A stretch of DNA of 64,000 nt from Nocardia albiluteola (lineage in GTDB: Bacteria; Actinomycetota; Actinomycetes; Mycobacteriales; Mycobacteriaceae): NCBI RefSeq assembly GCF_018860155.1, contig NZ_JAHKNI010000005.1:372001-436000 (forward strand), written 5' to 3'. A program made the position numbers and the translations under genes. The notes below the pieces were generated by a model. It saw only the letters and a program-made list of their open reading frames with translations, had not been told where the DNA came from and did not search any database. This document shows positions 17,220 through 25,197 of this stretch, piece after piece (the first letter of the stretch is position 1; the number at the start of each line of letters is the position of its first letter).

Positions 17220-18821
17220 ATGTCCTGGGCCGATGCCTCGAAACCGCTGTGGCGCAGCATCACCGGTGAGGTCGTGAACGAGCGGGCCGACCGGCCGCGC
17301 GTCGCGCTGCTCACCGTCACCGCGGTCCTGTTCGTGACCTTCCTGGACACCACGATCGTCAGCGTGACCCTCGGCAACGTCCAATCCGACGTGCATGCGG
17401 GGGTGGTCTCGCTGCAGTGGGTGGTCAACGCCTACACGCTGGTCTTCGCCAGCCTGATGCTGACCGCGGGCTCGCTCGGCGATCGGTGGGGCCGCAAGCG
17501 CGTGATGATCGGCGGGCTGGTGATCTTCTGCGCCGGGTCGGTGCTCTCGGCCGTCGCCGGCGGCGTGGGCGTGCTGATCGCCGGGCGCGCGGTGATGGGG
17601 CTGGGCGCCGCGGCCTCCGAACCCGGGACGCTGTCGGTGATCCGGCACATCTTCCCCGATCGCGGGGAGCGGGCCCGGGCGCTGGGAGCGTGGGCGGCGG
17701 TGTCGGGGCTGGCGCTGGCGGCCGGGCCCGTCATCGGCGGACTGCTGGTCGGCGCCTTCGGCTGGCGGGCGGTGTTCTGGTTCAACCTGATCGTCGGCGT
17801 GCTGGTGCTGGCCGCGGCGGTGCGCTACGTGCCCGAGAGCGCGGATCCGCAGCCGGGACCGGTCGACATCTCCGGATTCGTGCTGGGCGCAACATTTCTG
17901 GGCTGCGTGATCTACGCGGGTATCTCGGGCGAGCAGGTCGGGTACGGCGCCGCCTCGGTGCTCACCCTGTTCGTGATCGGTGGCCTGGCGGGGGTCGGAT
18001 TCCTGCTGGTCGAGATGCGCGCGCGGAACCCGATGTTCGACTTCGCCTATCTGAAGCGGCCTTTGGTGCGCAGCGCGCTGATTGTCGCGTTCGCGGTGTA
18101 TTTCGGCATCTTCTCGATCTTCTTCTTCACCGCGCTGTATCTGCAGGAGGTGCAGAGCTATTCGGGCTGGAAGATCGCGGGTGTCTTCGCGCCGATGGCC
18201 GTGGCGATCATCGTGGGCGCGCTGTTCGCCGGGTTCTGGGTGGCGGTGCGCGGGTCCCGCACCCCGATGATCGTGGGCTGTCTGCTGGGTGCGGCGGGGC
18301 TGCTGCTCACACGGCAATTTCTCGGTGTGACAGTGGAATTCGTGCCGCTGGCGTTGTCGCTGCTGGTCGCGGGACTGGGCTTCGGCATCGCGGTGGTGCC
18401 GCTGACCTCGGCGGTGCTCTCGGGCGTGCCCGCCGAGCATTCGGGCATGGCGGCCGCGGCGACCAACACCATGCGTCAGGTCGGCGCGGTCGTCGGCGTG
18501 GCCGCGCTGGGCTCGCTGGTCAACTCGTTTCTCAACTCGGACTTGACCTCCCGGCTCAACCAGCTCGGGGTGCCGCTCAACTTCCAATCGATCGTGATCG
18601 ACGCGATCGAGACCGGCAACGTGCCCGCGGGCGGGGATCAGGCGGCCTCGCAGGCCTACGGGCCGATCGTCAACCAGGTCATCAACGCCACCTACGCCGC
18701 CTTCCATAGCGGACTCGAGGTGGCCCTGCTGGTTTCGGGCATCATGGTGCTGGTCGCGGCGGTCGTGACGGCGGTTTCGCTACCGCGGCACGATCGTTCG
18801 GGGTACGAATACGAGACCTGA
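17220..18821 (+). CDS. MFS drug exporter, DHA2 (EmrB/QacA) family
   Basis: The 533-residue protein has fourteen predicted helices. Key motifs are LDTTIVSVTLGNVQ in helix 1 (the DHA2 motif D1), GSLGDRWGRKR after helix 2, and the antiporter motif C in SGLALAAGPVIGGLLVGAFGWRAVFW. It should export hydrophobic or cationic compounds in exchange for protons. It follows an MTB12-like lipoprotein gene by only seven bases, an arrangement reminiscent of lipoprotein/MFS pairs in mycobacteria such as LprG/P55, though the lipoprotein here belongs to another family. The substrate is unknown. A long hairpin follows the stop. Confidence 0.9.
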   Translation: MSWADASKPLWRSITGEVVNERADRPRVALLTVTAVLFVTFLDTTIVSVTLGNVQSDVHAGVVSLQWVVNAYTLVFASLMLTAGSLGDRWGRKRVMIGGLVIFCAGSVLSAVAGGVGVLIAGRAVMGLGAAASEPGTLSVIRHIFPDRGERARALGAWAAVSGLALAAGPVIGGLLVGAFGWRAVFWFNLIVGVLVLAAAVRYVPESADPQPGPVDISGFVLGATFLGCVIYAGISGEQVGYGAASVLTLFVIGGLAGVGFLLVEMRARNPMFDFAYLKRPLVRSALIVAFAVYFGIFSIFFFTALYLQEVQSYSGWKIAGVFAPMAVAIIVGALFAGFWVAVRGSRTPMIVGCLLGAAGLLLTRQFLGVTVEFVPLALSLLVAGLGFGIAVVPLTSAVLSGVPAEHSGMAAAATNTMRQVGAVVGVAALGSLVNSFLNSDLTSRLNQLGVPLNFQSIVIDAIETGNVPAGGDQAASQAYGPIVNQVINATYAAFHSGLEVALLVSGIMVLVAAVVTAVSLPRHDRSGYEYET

Positions 18822-18835
18822 GCGAGGCGGGCGAT

Positions 18836-18890
18836 GGCCGGAGCAAGGTCCGGAACGACCCCTCCGCGCCCCGGGCCGCTTGCTCCGGCC
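18836..18890. terminator. Bidirectional terminator hairpin
   Basis: A perfect 12-bp inverted repeat (GGCCGGAGCAAG at 18836-18847 and CTTGCTCCGGCC at 18879-18890) with a 31-base loop lies between the ends of the convergent MFS and TetR genes. There is no T-run, as is usual for actinobacterial hairpins. Confidence 0.6.
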
Positions 18891-18950
18891 CTGTCTCAAC
18901 CGTAGGAGCGCCGGCGCGTTCGCAGAAGCCCGCTATCCCAGGGGCATCGG

Positions 18951-19565
18951 TCAGTCGCGCAGCGCCGCGGCCAGGATCGGATCGGCCGCCAGCCCGGGCA
19001 GCGATTCGACCAGCGTTTCGATCAACTGCTCGCGGGTGATGGTCTCGGCGCTGAGCCAGCTGAGCGTGACCTCCTCGACGAATGCGATCCAGCCGCGCAC
19101 CACCAGCGCCAGCCGCGGCCGGGCCGGATCGTCCTGGGGCAGCGGAACTTCGGCCAGGATGCGGGTGGCCAGGGCGGCGCGGGTGGCATCGGCCAGCGCC
19201 ATCAGTTCGGCGCCGGCGGGCCGGCGCAGCAGGGCCAGGTACGAGGTCCGGTTCTCGCTGGCGTAGTCGACATAGCGCCGCACCGCATCGCGCAGCATGG
19301 CGCCCAGCTCGAGGGTGCGGTCGGGGGCGGTGTGGGCCAGCAGTTCGGCATTGGCGTTGGCCACGATCGCGAGGTGGAACTCCTGTTTGGAGGAGAAGTA
19401 GTGGAACAGCAGGCCGCGCGAGATGCCCGCCTGCTTGGCGATCTCACCGATGGAGATGTCCTCGAGGGCGCAATCGCGCAGCATCCGGGTGCCGAGCGAG
19501 ATGAGCTGGTGGCGTCGCTCCTCGGGGCTCAGACGCACCCGTTTACCGGGATCTTTTCCACTCAC
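18951..19565 (-). CDS. TetR family transcriptional regulator
   Basis: The 204-residue protein has a TetR N-terminal helix-turn-helix (LEDISIGEIAKQAGISRGLL then FHYFSSKQEFHLAIV) at about residues 35-75 and a helical ligand-binding C-terminal domain. The start is GTG 19565, seven bases downstream of a TAAGAT -10-like element, so the transcript may be leaderless. It is divergent from a flavin monooxygenase/SDR operon. A 19-base motif in its own promoter recurs, 15 of 19 identical, in the promoter of that operon, so it probably represses both. The ligand may be a ketone, fatty acid or related substrate of the monooxygenase; this is inference. Confidence 0.88.
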   Translation of the reverse strand: MSGKDPGKRVRLSPEERRHQLISLGTRMLRDCALEDISIGEIAKQAGISRGLLFHYFSSKQEFHLAIVANANAELLAHTAPDRTLELGAMLRDAVRRYVDYASENRTSYLALLRRPAGAELMALADATRAALATRILAEVPLPQDDPARPRLALVVRGWIAFVEEVTLSWLSAETITREQLIETLVESLPGLAADPILAAALRD

Positions 19566-19573
19566 GCCCCTAT

Positions 19574-19592
19574 CTTACTGAACATGAGTCAA
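19574..19592 (-). promoter_or_regulatory. Probable TetR operator in its own promoter
   Basis: Read on the minus strand, the site is TTGACTCATGTTCAGTAAG. It matches the site upstream of the monooxygenase gene at 15 of 19 positions and carries TTGA...TCA half-sites. It overlaps the TAAGAT -10-like element (19577-19572) that precedes the GTG start, so a protein bound here would block the regulator's own transcription. Confidence 0.6.
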
Positions 19593-19650
19593 TATTGAGC
19601 TCGCTCACCCCGCCGGCTCCGCAAGCTCCGCCGGCTCACCATCCCCGTTG

Positions 19651-19686
19651 TTGACTCGCGATCAATAAGCCCCTACCCTCGGGTAC
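19651..19686 (+). promoter_or_regulatory. Monooxygenase promoter with TetR operator, probably leaderless
   Basis: A TTGACT -35 (19651-19656) and a TACCCT -10 (19674-19679) are separated by 17 bp, and the ATG begins eight bases after the -10, so transcription should start at or beside the start codon. The -35 is part of TTGACTCGCGATCAATAAG (19651-19669), which contains TTGA/TCAA arms and matches the motif in the facing TetR gene's promoter. Binding there would mask the -35 element. Sequence elements are seen; the regulatory link is inferred. Confidence 0.65.
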
Positions 19687-21198
19687 ATGAGTCGCAAGGT
19701 TACAGACAGCGGTGTCGGTGATCCGGATGTCCGCCACGTGCACATCCTCATCATCGGCAGTGGGTTCTCGGGCCTGGGCATGGCCATCCGGCTCAGCCAG
19801 CAGGGTGTCCGGGACTACCTGGTGCTCGAGCGCGGGGGTGATGTCGGCGGTACCTGGCGCGACAACACCTATCCCGGCGCCGCCTGCGACGTGCCCTCGC
19901 AGTTGTATTCGTATTCCTTCGCGCTGAACCCGGACTGGTCGCGGTCGTTCTCCCGGCAGCCGGAGATTCAGCAGTACATCCAGGGCGTGGCCGACCGGTA
20001 CGGCGTGCGCGACAAGCACATCTTCGACTGCGAGATGCTGGGCGCGCAGTGGAGCGAGGCGCGGGCGCGCTGGGATGTGCAGACCAGCCAGGGGGCATTC
20101 ACCGCCGATATCGTCATCTCCGCGGTCGGCGCGCTGTGTGAGCCGAATCTGCCGGATATCAAGGGCATCAACGAGTTCCAGGGCCAGATCTTCCACTCCG
20201 CCCGCTGGGACCACGAGGCCGATCTGAGCGGTAAGCGGGTCGCGGTGATCGGCACCGGCGCCTCCGCGATCCAGATCGTGCCCTCCATCGCGCCGAAGGT
20301 GGCGCAGCTGGATCTGTATCAGCGCACCGCGCCGTGGCTGCTGCCCCGCATGGACCGGCCCTACACGCTGCCCGAGCGGCTGGCCTTCAAATACGTTCCG
20401 GGCGTGCAGCGGCTGTCGCGGGCGGCGATCTATGCCGCGCGCGAGACGCAGGTCGTCGGCCTGGCGAAGTTCCCGCCCGCGATGCTGGCGCTGGAGACGA
20501 TCGCCCGGACCAAGCTGCGCCTCGAGGTGCCCGATCCGCAGCTGCGCGAGAAGGTCACCCCGAATTTCCGCATCGGCTGCAAGCGGATGCTCATCTCCAA
20601 CGAGTACTATCCGGCGCTGGGCCGGGAGAACGTCGATGTGGTCACCGACGGCATCCGCGAGATCCGCTCCGGATCGATCGTGACCGCCGACGGCACCGAG
20701 CGTGAGGTCGATGCCATCGTCGTGGCCACCGGCTTCCACGTCACCGATTCCCCGGCGTTCGAGACTATCTCCGGGCGCGACGGCCGCACGCTGGCAGAGG
20801 TTTTCGACGAGTCCGGCCAGCAGGGTTACAAGGGGACCTCGATCGCCAACTACCCCAACATGTTCTTCCTGCTCGGCCCGAACGTCGGCCTGGGGCACAC
20901 CTCGATGGTCTACATGATCGAATCGCAGATCGCCTACGTCGCCGACGCGATCGCCACGATCGATCGCCTCGGCCTGAGCACGGTCGAGGTCCGCAAGGAT
21001 GTGCAGGACACGTTCAACCGGGAGCTGCAGGGCAAGCTGGTCGGCAGCGTGTGGAGCACCGGCGGCTGCGCGAGCTGGTATCTGGACAAGCACGGCAACA
21101 ACACCACGCTGTGGCCGGATTTCACGTTCCGCTTCCGGCGGATGCTGGAAAAATTCGACATGTCGGCGTACGAAACGAAAGTGATGGCACAACAGTGA
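19687..21198 (+). CDS. FAD-dependent Baeyer-Villiger-type monooxygenase (MymA/EthA-like)
   Basis: The 503-residue enzyme has an FAD-binding GSGFSG at residues 24-29, DVGGTWRDNTYPGAACD, the Baeyer-Villiger fingerprint FxGxxxHxxxWD at residues 164-175 and an NADPH-binding GTGASA near 189-194. This is the expected order for a class B flavoprotein monooxygenase, which inserts oxygen into ketones or oxidises sulfur or nitrogen with NADPH and O2. With an SDR of 276 residues encoded immediately downstream, the pair resembles the start of the mycobacterial mymA operon (Rv3083 and Rv3085), although the regulator here is TetR rather than AraC. The stop overlaps the next start by four bases. Confidence 0.9.
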   Translation: MSRKVTDSGVGDPDVRHVHILIIGSGFSGLGMAIRLSQQGVRDYLVLERGGDVGGTWRDNTYPGAACDVPSQLYSYSFALNPDWSRSFSRQPEIQQYIQGVADRYGVRDKHIFDCEMLGAQWSEARARWDVQTSQGAFTADIVISAVGALCEPNLPDIKGINEFQGQIFHSARWDHEADLSGKRVAVIGTGASAIQIVPSIAPKVAQLDLYQRTAPWLLPRMDRPYTLPERLAFKYVPGVQRLSRAAIYAARETQVVGLAKFPPAMLALETIARTKLRLEVPDPQLREKVTPNFRIGCKRMLISNEYYPALGRENVDVVTDGIREIRSGSIVTADGTEREVDAIVVATGFHVTDSPAFETISGRDGRTLAEVFDESGQQGYKGTSIANYPNMFFLLGPNVGLGHTSMVYMIESQIAYVADAIATIDRLGLSTVEVRKDVQDTFNRELQGKLVGSVWSTGGCASWYLDKHGNNTTLWPDFTFRFRRMLEKFDMSAYETKVMAQQ

Positions 21199-22025
21199 GC
21201 AGCGACGCTTATTTCACCGGAAAGGTCTGCGTGATCACCGGTGCCGGTTCGGGCATCGGCCGCGCGCTGGCGGAGAATCTGGCCGGGCGCGGCGCGAAGC
21301 TCGCGCTGTCGGATATCGACGCCGAGGGCCTGGCCGAAACCGTCCGCCGCTGTGAGGCATTGGGCGCGCAGGTCAAATCGGATCGGCTCAACGTCGCCGA
21401 GCGCGAGGCCGTGCTGCTCTACGCCGATGCGGTGCACAAGCATTACGGCGTCGTGCACCAGATCTACAACAATGCCGGTATCGCCTATCACGGCAACGTC
21501 GTCGACTCCGCGTTCAAGGACATCGAACGCATCATGGATGTCGACTTCTGGGGAGTCGTCAACGGCACCAAGGCATTTCTGCCCCATCTGATCGAATCCG
21601 GTGCGGGCCACGTGATCAACGTGTCCAGCCTGTTCGGTCTCATCGCGGTGCCCGGCCAGAGCGCCTACAACGCGGCGAAATTCGCCGTGCGCGGCTTCAC
21701 CGAGGCCCTGCGGCAGGAGATGCTCGTCGAGCAGCAGCCGGTCCGGGTCACCTGCGTGCATCCGGGCGGCATCAAGACCGCGGTCGCGCGCAACGGCACG
21801 TACGCCGAGGGGATCGACGCGGCGGGCTTCGCGGCCTTCTTCGACAAGCATCTGGCCCTGCACACCCCGGAAATGGCGGCGCGGACTATCACCGAGGCCG
21901 TGGCCAAGGGACAGGGCCGCGTGCTGATCGGCTGGGAGGCCAAGGCATTGGACCTGTTCGTGCGCACCACGGCCTCCTACTATCAGCGCGTCGCCTCCGT
22001 CGTGACCCGGCGCTTCCTGCCGTGA
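21195..22025 (+). CDS. Short-chain dehydrogenase (SadH/Rv3085-like)
   Basis: The 276-residue SDR has the cofactor motif TGAGSGIG, NNAG in YNNAGIAYHG, catalytic Ser in INVSSLFG and YNAAK. ALSDIDAEG at the end of strand 2 implies NAD preference. The GTG start at 21195 overlaps the monooxygenase stop (GTGA), so the two are coupled. Its length and tail (VLIGWEAKALDLFVRTTASYYQR) fit the SadH-like subgroup. In the pair, the dehydrogenase could oxidise an alcohol to the ketone that the monooxygenase then attacks; this order of reactions is inferred from the cluster. Confidence 0.88.
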   Translation: MSSDAYFTGKVCVITGAGSGIGRALAENLAGRGAKLALSDIDAEGLAETVRRCEALGAQVKSDRLNVAEREAVLLYADAVHKHYGVVHQIYNNAGIAYHGNVVDSAFKDIERIMDVDFWGVVNGTKAFLPHLIESGAGHVINVSSLFGLIAVPGQSAYNAAKFAVRGFTEALRQEMLVEQQPVRVTCVHPGGIKTAVARNGTYAEGIDAAGFAAFFDKHLALHTPEMAARTITEAVAKGQGRVLIGWEAKALDLFVRTTASYYQRVASVVTRRFLP

Positions 22026-22377
22026 CTACCTCGGCCTAGTCGCGCCCTGGGCCGATCCCAACGATCCCGCGCCGCCCGCGAGCGAAGCGAGCAGTCGGAT
22101 ACAGCCGGGATCTCGCTCCTGGCGGAGCCGAGCGCTAGCGAGGCGCATGTGGCCCAGCTGCAGGCCGCACTCGTCGCCCCGGCGGCCGCCGCGGTGCGTG
22201 AACTCGCGGGCTTCCTCGGCGAATCGCTGCAACCAGCGTAAAACCGGCCAATAGGATAGGTTTCTGGCGGTCTCGAGCCGGGGGAGGGCCCGGTCGCGGC
22301 GCACCGGGCGGTCGGGTAGGGGACCGCCGCGCGAGTGGCGTAGATTACTGGCGAGTAAACCACGTGGAAGGGCACCG
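22026..22377. other. Intergenic region with a dispersed repeat
   Basis: No gene is visible in these 352 bases. At 22080-22143 a GAGCGAAGCGA block and a GAGCGCTAGCGAGG block lie 50 bases apart. The same two blocks, 47 bases apart, occur in the tandem repeat at 55256-55397, so this looks like one copy of a dispersed intergenic element. The last 40 bases carry the promoter region of the acyl-CoA ligase gene. Confidence 0.5.
22341..22358 (+). promoter_or_regulatory. Promoter/operator of the acyl-CoA ligase gene
   Basis: A TAGATT -10-like hexamer (22341-22346) overlaps the near-perfect inverted repeat TTACTGGCGAGTAA (22345-22358; one mismatched pair). A GGAAGGG ribosome site follows before the ATG at 22378. 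Such TTACT...AGTAA sites are typical of TetR-type control of fatty-acid genes in actinobacteria, but the regulator is not encoded nearby. Confidence 0.45.
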
Positions 22378-24168
22378 ATGCGAGAGTTCGAAGTCCCGGC
22401 TACCTACACCATCCCCGAGGACGTGAATGTCTCTGACAGCGTCTTCCGGCACGCCGAGCGCACGCCCGGCCTGGTGGTGTTCAACAGGCCGGATGGCAAG
22501 GGCGGCTGGACCGATGTGACTGCGAAGCAGTTCGCGCAGGCCGTCACGGGCGTGGCCAAGGGGCTGGTCGCCTCGGGCATCGAACTCGGTGATCGCGTCG
22601 CCATCCTGGCCTCCACCCAGTACGACTGGGTGGTGCTGGACTTCGCCATCTGGGCGGCCGGCGGCTGTACCGTCGCCATCTTCGACAGCTCCTCGGCCGA
22701 GCAGGCCAAGTGGATCCTGCAGGATTCCGCGACCAAGCTGCTGGTGGTGGAGACGGCCAAGCAGCACACAATGATCGGCGAGATCTCCTCGGCGCTGCCG
22801 GAGTTGAAAGAGACCCTGCTGCTGTCCGAGGGTGCGGTCGCCGAATTGACCGCTCGCGGCGCGGAGCTGGACGATGCGATCGTGCACGAGCGCCGCGCGC
22901 AGGTGAAGGCCGCCTCCCCGGCGACGCTGATCTACACCTCCGGCACCACCGGACGCCCCAAGGGCGTGATGCTCTCGCATTCGAACCTGTATGCCGAGTC
23001 CGCCGCGGATCGCTCGACGATGCCGGACCAGCTGCGCGCGGGCAAGCGGTCGCTGCTGTTCCTGCCGCTGGCACACGTCTTCGCCCGCGCGGTGGCCCTC
23101 GCGGCCTTCGACGCCGGAGTCACCGTGGCCCACACCGCCGACTGGTCCACACTGGTCGAGCAGTTCGGCCAGTACAAGCCCGACTTCATCCTGTCGGTGC
23201 CGCGCGTGTTCGAGAAGGTGTTCAACGGCGCCAAGCAGAAGGCGCACGACGGTGGCCAGGGCCGGATCTTCGACATCGCGGCCGACACCGCCATCGAGTA
23301 CAGCCAGTCGTTGGAGACCGGCGGGCCGGGGCTGGTGCTCAAGCTCAAGCACGCGGTGTTCGACAGGCTGGTGTATTCCAAGCTGCGCGCGGCCATGGGC
23401 GGCCAGTGCAAGTCCGCGGTGTCCGGCGGTGGCCCGCTGGGTTCGCGGCTGGGGCACTTCTTCCGCGGTGTCGGCGTCATTATCTATGAGGGCTACGGCC
23501 TGACCGAGACCACCGCCGCCATCACGGTCAACACCCCCGCGCACATCCGCGTCGGCTCGGTCGGGCACCCGCTCCCGGGCCACGGCGCGAAGATCGCCGA
23601 GGACGGCGAGCTGCTGGTTCGCGGCCCGGTCGTGTTCAGCGGCTACTGGGGTAACGACGCGGCCACCGAGGACGCGTTCGTCGACGGCTGGTTCAAGACC
23701 GGCGATCTGGGCGCCATCGACGACAACGGCTTCGTCGCCATCACCGGCCGCAAGAAGGAAATCCTGGTCACCGCGGGCGGCAAGAACGTCTCCCCGGCCA
23801 TGCTCGAGGATTCGCTGCGCGCCAACCCGCTGATCAGCCAGGTCATGGTCGTCGGGGACGGCAAGCCGTTCATCGGCGCCCTGATCACCCTCGACCAGGA
23901 GGCCCTGCCGGGCTGGAAGGAGCGCCACAACCTCCCCGCGGACACCCCGATCGAGAAGCTGATCGAGAACCCGGACCTGGTGGCCGACGTCGAGGTCGCC
24001 GTGGCCGAGACCAACAAGCTCGTCTCGCACGCCGAGGCCATCAAGAAGATCCGCATCCTGTCGGTCGACTGGACCGAGGAGAGCGGCGAGCTCACCCCGA
24101 AGATGTCGCTGAAGCGCGCGGTCGTGATGAAGAACTGCGCCGCCGAAGTGGATGCGATCTACAGCTGA
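22378..24168 (+). CDS. Long-chain fatty acid-CoA ligase (FadD15-like)
   Basis: This 596-residue enzyme has the AMP-binding signature YTSGTTGRPKGVMLSHSNL, the A5 motif YEGYGLTETTA, the A7/A8 region GWFKTGDLGAIDDNGFVAITGRKKE and a C-terminal lysine region in LTPKMSLKRAVV. Length and sequence fit the FadD15/long-chain acyl-CoA synthetase group (about 600 residues). It activates free fatty acids to acyl-CoA through an acyl-AMP intermediate at the cytoplasmic face of the membrane. It is monocistronic, with an operator-like palindrome at its promoter and a strong terminator after its stop. The exact chain-length preference cannot be read from sequence. Confidence 0.92.
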   Translation: MREFEVPATYTIPEDVNVSDSVFRHAERTPGLVVFNRPDGKGGWTDVTAKQFAQAVTGVAKGLVASGIELGDRVAILASTQYDWVVLDFAIWAAGGCTVAIFDSSSAEQAKWILQDSATKLLVVETAKQHTMIGEISSALPELKETLLLSEGAVAELTARGAELDDAIVHERRAQVKAASPATLIYTSGTTGRPKGVMLSHSNLYAESAADRSTMPDQLRAGKRSLLFLPLAHVFARAVALAAFDAGVTVAHTADWSTLVEQFGQYKPDFILSVPRVFEKVFNGAKQKAHDGGQGRIFDIAADTAIEYSQSLETGGPGLVLKLKHAVFDRLVYSKLRAAMGGQCKSAVSGGGPLGSRLGHFFRGVGVIIYEGYGLTETTAAITVNTPAHIRVGSVGHPLPGHGAKIAEDGELLVRGPVVFSGYWGNDAATEDAFVDGWFKTGDLGAIDDNGFVAITGRKKEILVTAGGKNVSPAMLEDSLRANPLISQVMVVGDGKPFIGALITLDQEALPGWKERHNLPADTPIEKLIENPDLVADVEVAVAETNKLVSHAEAIKKIRILSVDWTEESGELTPKMSLKRAVVMKNCAAEVDAIYS

Positions 24169-24191
24169 GTTTCGCTGTGTGACAACTGAAT

Positions 24192-24227
24192 CCGACGGCC
24201 CATCCGCTTGTGCGGGTGGGCCGTCGG
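24192..24227. terminator. Strong bidirectional terminator hairpin
   Basis: A 16-bp stem (CCGACGGCCCATCCGC at 24192-24207 with GCGGGTGGGCCGTCGG at 24212-24227, one wobble pair) closes a TTGT loop and is followed by CGCTTTC. It lies between the convergent acyl-CoA ligase and IclR genes. Confidence 0.85.
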
Positions 24228-24285
24228 CGCTTTCGCTCCAGCGCCACCGAATGCTCGCCGCGCGAGGCTGATTCGCCGGATGTGG

Positions 24286-25041
24286 CTACTCGGGTTGGTC
24301 CCGCCGGGGTGCGGGCCAGTGGGTGGAGCCCAGTTCGCGGGAGATGGTGCGCGCGGTGGTGCGGACGGCGTCGATGGTGGGCACCGGGGCGGGCCAGTCG
24401 GTGGTGGGGATGACCACCCCGACCGCGCCGACCGGGGCGCCGGTTCGATCGAAAACCGTTCCGGCGACGCAGGATTCGCCGAGCACGGCCTCGTCGCATT
24501 CGTAGGCCACACCCGAGGCGGTGACCGGCTTCAGGTGGTCGGCCAGGGCCGTGACCGAGGTGATCGTCTCGCCGGTCATGCTGCGCAGCGGGCCGGATTC
24601 GGTGCGGGGCAGGAACGCCAGGATCGCCTTGCCCAGCGCGCTGGCGTGGGCGGGGATCTCGATGCCGACCTCGGGCATCTGGCGGGTGCCGTCGGGGCGG
24701 GGCTCGTGGTGGATGATGACGATGTCGTCGCCGAACAGGACGCCGACGCGCACGGCCAGGCCCGTGCCGCGGGCCAGCTCGTGGGCCCAGGTGAGGGAGC
24801 GCGAGCGCAGGTCCAGGGTGTCGAGGTACACGTTGCCCATGCGCAGCACCGCCGGACCGAGCTGATACCGCCCGCCGCCGTACTCCTGCACCACGACGCC
24901 GTGGGCCGCCAGGGTGCGGACGATGCCGTGCACCGTGGTGGCGGCCAGGCCCAGCTCGCCGGCCAGCTCCGAGAGCGTCATGCGGCGGGAACCCTGCAGC
25001 GCGAACAGGATTCGTACCGCTCGATCGACCGATTGGATCAT
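24286..25041 (-). CDS. IclR family regulator (GylR-like)
   Basis: The 251-residue protein has an IclR winged helix at about residues 5-60 (SVDRAVRILFALQGS, LSELAGELGLAATTVHGIVRTLAAHG) and a C-terminal effector domain with EIPAHASALGKAILAFLP and ECDEAVLGESCVAGTVFD. The ATG at 25041 was chosen; the frame upstream is not IclR-like. It is divergent from a GlpF-like/dihydroxyacetone kinase operon, as GylR is from the glycerol operon of Streptomyces. It probably represses that operon until glycerol, glycerol-3-phosphate or dihydroxyacetone binds; the ligand is inferred. A large fourfold palindrome lies in the intergenic gap. Confidence 0.88.
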   Translation of the reverse strand: MIQSVDRAVRILFALQGSRRMTLSELAGELGLAATTVHGIVRTLAAHGVVVQEYGGGRYQLGPAVLRMGNVYLDTLDLRSRSLTWAHELARGTGLAVRVGVLFGDDIVIIHHEPRPDGTRQMPEVGIEIPAHASALGKAILAFLPRTESGPLRSMTGETITSVTALADHLKPVTASGVAYECDEAVLGESCVAGTVFDRTGAPVGAVGVVIPTTDWPAPVPTIDAVRTTARTISRELGSTHWPAPRRDQPE

Positions 25042-25141
25042 GCGGACTCCCGTATCCGATGGATCGTGTGGACCGTGCCGGCCGGCGTCGGAAAATCCGC
25101 CGCGGTCCGGGTCTTGTGAGCTACGCAACACCCGCGTACTC

Positions 25142-25178
25142 TTCGAACATCATTCGACATTATCGAATCTAGTTCGAA
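25142..25178 (+). promoter_or_regulatory. Fourfold palindromic operator of the dihydroxyacetone operon
   Basis: The arms TTCGAA (25142-25147), ATTCGA (25152-25157), TCGAAT (25163-25168) and TTCGAA (25173-25178) form one symmetrical 37-bp array centred on 25160, with half-sites about one helical turn apart. This stretch is strikingly AT-rich for the region. The arrangement suits a tetrameric or paired-dimer IclR-type repressor. The first possible start codon of the GlpF-like gene lies two bases beyond it. Confidence 0.75.
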
Positions 25179-25197
25179 AATGCATCTGGAGTTTCCC

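Noticed and set aside
15573..18707. Minus-strand 1044-codon frame across a lipoprotein and MFS gene
   Set aside because: It covers two well-supported plus-strand genes, is dominated by Arg/His/Gln/Gly and has no recognisable domain.
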